From WFZT01 sp964571845 (GTDB taxonomy: Bacteria > Hydrothermota > Hydrothermia > B15-G9 > WFZT01), in contig CAZNDM010000062.1 of NCBI GenBank assembly GCA_964571845.1, positions 28,893 through 92,892 on the forward strand: a stretch of DNA of 64,000 bases. The letters are read 5' to 3'. The position numbers and the translations under genes were made by a program. Shown here piece after piece: positions 62,038 through 64,000 of this stretch. How positions within the stretch are numbered: position 1 is the stretch's first letter; the number at the start of each line of letters is the position of its first letter. Below the pieces are notes generated by a model that did no database searches, was not told where the DNA came from, and saw only the letters and a program-made list of their open reading frames with translations.

Positions 62038-63180
62038 TTATTCTTCAAACCTCAATAAGGCTCCAATATGGCCCATAGGTTCAATCAAAGATTTTTCAAT
62101 GACATGTTCAATTGATGCACCCTGTTCTATTGCCTCCTCAATAGCGTCATCAACAATGTCTCTTACCTTTAAAGTTTTTGCACCACACACGGGACATGTC
62201 TCCTGATCAGTTCCGAGAAAGCCACACTCAGGACACCTGACTCCAGGGACTTCATAGCCAGCTTCGACAATGAGTGTCTGTACCTGATTGTGCATGAGGG
62301 CATCGAGGGTAGCCTCAAGACCGGAGACAGCATATTTACCTTCGTCGAGCCTTTTCCTGAGCTCCTCGACAACCTTTTTCTCCTCCTCTCTCTCGAATTT
62401 TTCTTCAACCTTTCTCGCCTTTTGAAGGATGTTCTCTATTTTTTCGGTAGGATCAGCATCAAATGTGCCAGCAACCTTCTGACGGACTCTGAAGGGCAAA
62501 TAAAGCATCAACTCGTCCTTCACATCTCCGGGAGCACCTATGATAAGCAGGTCCATTTGTTTTGCCTGCATCAGGGTATCAATCATTTCCCCAACGCGGA
62601 GGAAGTGTTCAGCAATTGCATAATCGTATTTCCTCTTAAGTCTCACTGGCGGTGATTTTAGTCTCGCCTTCTGGTTTACATCTACAATTTTACCCGTATC
62701 GACAATTGCGCCCATGAACATCTCATAAAATCTTGCCTTTTTATGGTCAACAACAGCCACAAGATACCTCTTGTATTCGTCAAGGAGAAGTGTCAGCGGT
62801 CTTATAAATGGAGAATAATCAACAACCACCCTCTCCCTCAACGCATTTGGAAGATAATAAACCTGGAAAATTCCCTTCTGTCTGGAAGAAAAAATTGCAA
62901 CTCCTTTAATCACAAATGGATCAGGTTCCTTAACATCATGTATAAGCTGATTTTTGACAAAGTTTTCAATTGCCTCGAAATCCTGTAAAACACTTGAAAC
63001 GGCTTCATCAGGGTAATCTTTAAGTTCACTATGGGCATTGAGCAGCATTTTGTTAGCCCTTTCCACAAAATCACCTCTTTCCGGTATAGTGGCAAGATAA
63101 AAGCTCGTTATAAGACTCTTTCCATCCGAAAATTCCCTAAGTTCTTTAAGCATGTCGAAAGTTATCATCTTTCTCGCCAT
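62038..63180 (-). CDS. eRF1-like (baeRF/aRF1-related) protein
   Basis: 380 aa with the three-domain order of archaeal/eukaryotic release factor 1. N-domain (LITSFYLATIPERGDFVERA); middle domain where the region equivalent to GGQ reads KSPPVRLKRKYDYAIAEHFL, with no GGQ; C-domain with LEATLDALMHNQVQTLIVEA, a zinc-ribbon CPECGFLGTDQETCPVCG, and the final VIEKSLIEPMGHIGALLRF. Bacterial members of unclear role have been linked to ribosome rescue. AGGAGGGAAGAT precedes the ATG. Confidence 0.8.
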   Translation of the reverse strand: MARKMITFDMLKELREFSDGKSLITSFYLATIPERGDFVERANKMLLNAHSELKDYPDEAVSSVLQDFEAIENFVKNQLIHDVKEPDPFVIKGVAIFSSRQKGIFQVYYLPNALRERVVVDYSPFIRPLTLLLDEYKRYLVAVVDHKKARFYEMFMGAIVDTGKIVDVNQKARLKSPPVRLKRKYDYAIAEHFLRVGEMIDTLMQAKQMDLLIIGAPGDVKDELMLYLPFRVRQKVAGTFDADPTEKIENILQKARKVEEKFEREEEKKVVEELRKRLDEGKYAVSGLEATLDALMHNQVQTLIVEAGYEVPGVRCPECGFLGTDQETCPVCGAKTLKVRDIVDDAIEEAIEQGASIEHVIEKSLIEPMGHIGALLRFEE

Positions 63181-63202
63181 ATCTTCCCTCCTTTTTTGTG
63201 AT

Positions 63203-63231
63203 TAAATAACCCTTTCGTCCCTAACAGTCAA
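63203..63231 (-). promoter_or_regulatory. Possible promoter of the eRF1-like gene
   Basis: On the minus strand TTGACT (63226-63231), 17-nt spacer, TATTTA (63203-63208); short leader with AGGAGGG. The remaining 63232-63380 is AT-rich with no clear plus-strand promoter. Confidence 0.4.
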
Positions 63232-63380
63232 GGTATCAAAAAATATAAAAATACTTTTGTCATGAAATTTTAAAATCGATTGATAAACTGCAGTTTCATA
63301 TTTTCGTGCGACGCCGCAATTAATAAATATACAAAAATTCGAATTTTATGCCTTAAAATTTCACCCCGGAGGAAGAAATT

Positions 63381-64000
63381 ATGAAAGGTGTTATCTATCA
63401 ATTTGAACCCTTATGGGGAGAAACTGATAAAAATCTAAAAGTTATCTCCGAGAAATTAAGGGAAATCGATGCTGATTTTGTCGTGCTACCTGAGCTTGCG
63501 ACATCAGGCTACCTGTATTTATCTATGGACGAAGTGAAACCACATGCACTTTTACCCGATGATCCCAGACTCGGAGAACTGTATGAAATTTCAGAGAGAA
63601 AAAATATGATGATTGTGATGGGTTTTCCTGAACTCAGCGACGGGAAGGTGTACAATTCAGCCATTGCGATTCTACCGGGTGGAAAATACTTTGTTTACAG
63701 GAAAACACACCTGTTTTTTAAAGAAACGGATGCGTTTATGCCGGGTGATACGGGGTTCTTTGTATTTGAATTTAAAGATGTTAAATTTGGCATGATGGTA
63801 TGTTTCGACTGGTTCTATCCTGAATCTGCGAGAATACTTGCAATAAAAGGGGCGCAAGTGTTACTTCATGTATCCAATCTCGTACTTCCAGGACTTGCCC
63901 AGAAAGGGATGGTAGTGAGATCTCTTGAAAATCGTGTTTTTTCATTTACTGCTAACAGAATAGGAAAGGAGAGTAGAGACGGCATATCGTTAAAATTCAC
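63381..64000 (+). CDS. Carbon-nitrogen hydrolase (nitrilase superfamily), 3' end cut
   Basis: First ~206 codons. The catalytic triad is visible as Glu in VVLPELATSGY (~41), Lys in VYRKTHLF (~111) and Cys in MMVCFDWFYPESAR (~145). Hydrolyses an amide or nitrile; the subfamily cannot be fixed without the C-terminus. CGGAGGAAG lies 6 nt before the ATG. Divergent from the eRF1-like gene. Confidence 0.9.
   Translation, partial: MKGVIYQFEPLWGETDKNLKVISEKLREIDADFVVLPELATSGYLYLSMDEVKPHALLPDDPRLGELYEISERKNMMIVMGFPELSDGKVYNSAIAILPGGKYFVYRKTHLFFKETDAFMPGDTGFFVFEFKDVKFGMMVCFDWFYPESARILAIKGAQVLLHVSNLVLPGLAQKGMVVRSLENRVFSFTANRIGKESRDGISLKF

Noticed and set aside
1..64000. tRNA, rRNA or tmRNA genes
   Set aside because: No cloverleaf-like sequence with a GGTTCGA-type T-arm or conserved rRNA segment was recognised by eye; a covariance-model scan would be decisive.

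Overview
The window reads as chromosome of a diderm (LPS-bearing) bacterium of moderate G+C. Evidence for an outer membrane is an LptE-type lipoprotein, an HldD-type heptose epimerase, several beta-barrel proteins with signal peptides, three lipoproteins and LspA. A subtilisin-like protease with a C-terminal T9SS-type sorting domain and PorV-like barrels point to the wider FCB/WOR-3-like assemblage. The lineage is inferred from gene content; no rRNA or tRNA gene was seen. Genes are densely packed, with many 4-nt ATGA overlaps. Promoters are close to the sigma-70 consensus (TTGACA/TATAAT, 16-18 nt spacer).

Layout. 1-10.2 kb: acyl-CoA dehydrogenase (cut by the window edge), plsY, a methylcrotonyl-CoA-carboxylase-type beta subunit, a sigma-54 response regulator, an EF-G-like GTPase with a DUF89 phosphatase, and a threonine-to-glycine operon (tdh-kbl-DUF2007). 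10.2-11.3 kb: a gene-free stretch filled by a modular palindromic repeat (copy A). 11.3-18 kb: a small envelope operon (58-aa protein, lipoprotein, beta-barrel) divergent from a TPR-SARP regulator, then a propeller protein and a bifunctional Nnr with altered catalytic motifs. 18-22.5 kb: large secreted subtilase, half-size GDT1 protein, TorD-like chaperone. 22.6-28.9 kb: a long operon starting with four uncharacterised membrane proteins (fibronectin III plus a domain I recall as DUF6754, then three more), followed by lspA, two barrel-like proteins and smpB, then an M3 oligopeptidase. 30.9-31.6 kb: repeat copy B. 31.6-34.8 kb: argCBG behind a structured leader. 34.9-42 kb: prepilin-like protein, recF, DUF721/DciA, gyrB, hutI, lptE, rlmD. 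42.1-42.5 kb: inverted repeat copy C. 42.6-48 kb: serine palmitoyltransferase-like enzyme, ferritin-like protein, sucD, GH114-like lipoprotein, hldD. 48-52.1 kb (minus): rsmG-parA-parB-barrel-accA with a perfect parS inside rsmG. 52.1-56 kb: hutU, apgM, a double UspA protein. 56-64 kb (minus except the last): secreted HEAT protein plus a secreted Asp-rich repeat protein, rpiB, argF, TPR lipoprotein, arsC, an eRF1-like protein, and a truncated nitrilase on plus.

How it fits together. recF, gyrB, DciA, rsmG and parABS within 16 kb suggest proximity to the replication origin, although no DnaA-box cluster was found. Metabolically the window shows amino-acid degradation (threonine, histidine, probably leucine), arginine synthesis (argCBG and a distant argF), fatty-acid/phospholipid steps (accA, plsY) and possible sphingolipid synthesis. 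The most interesting unexplained items are the four-gene membrane module, the secreted HEAT/Asp-repeat pair, the three-copy intergenic repeat family, the argCBG leader and a recurrent leaderless promoter geometry.
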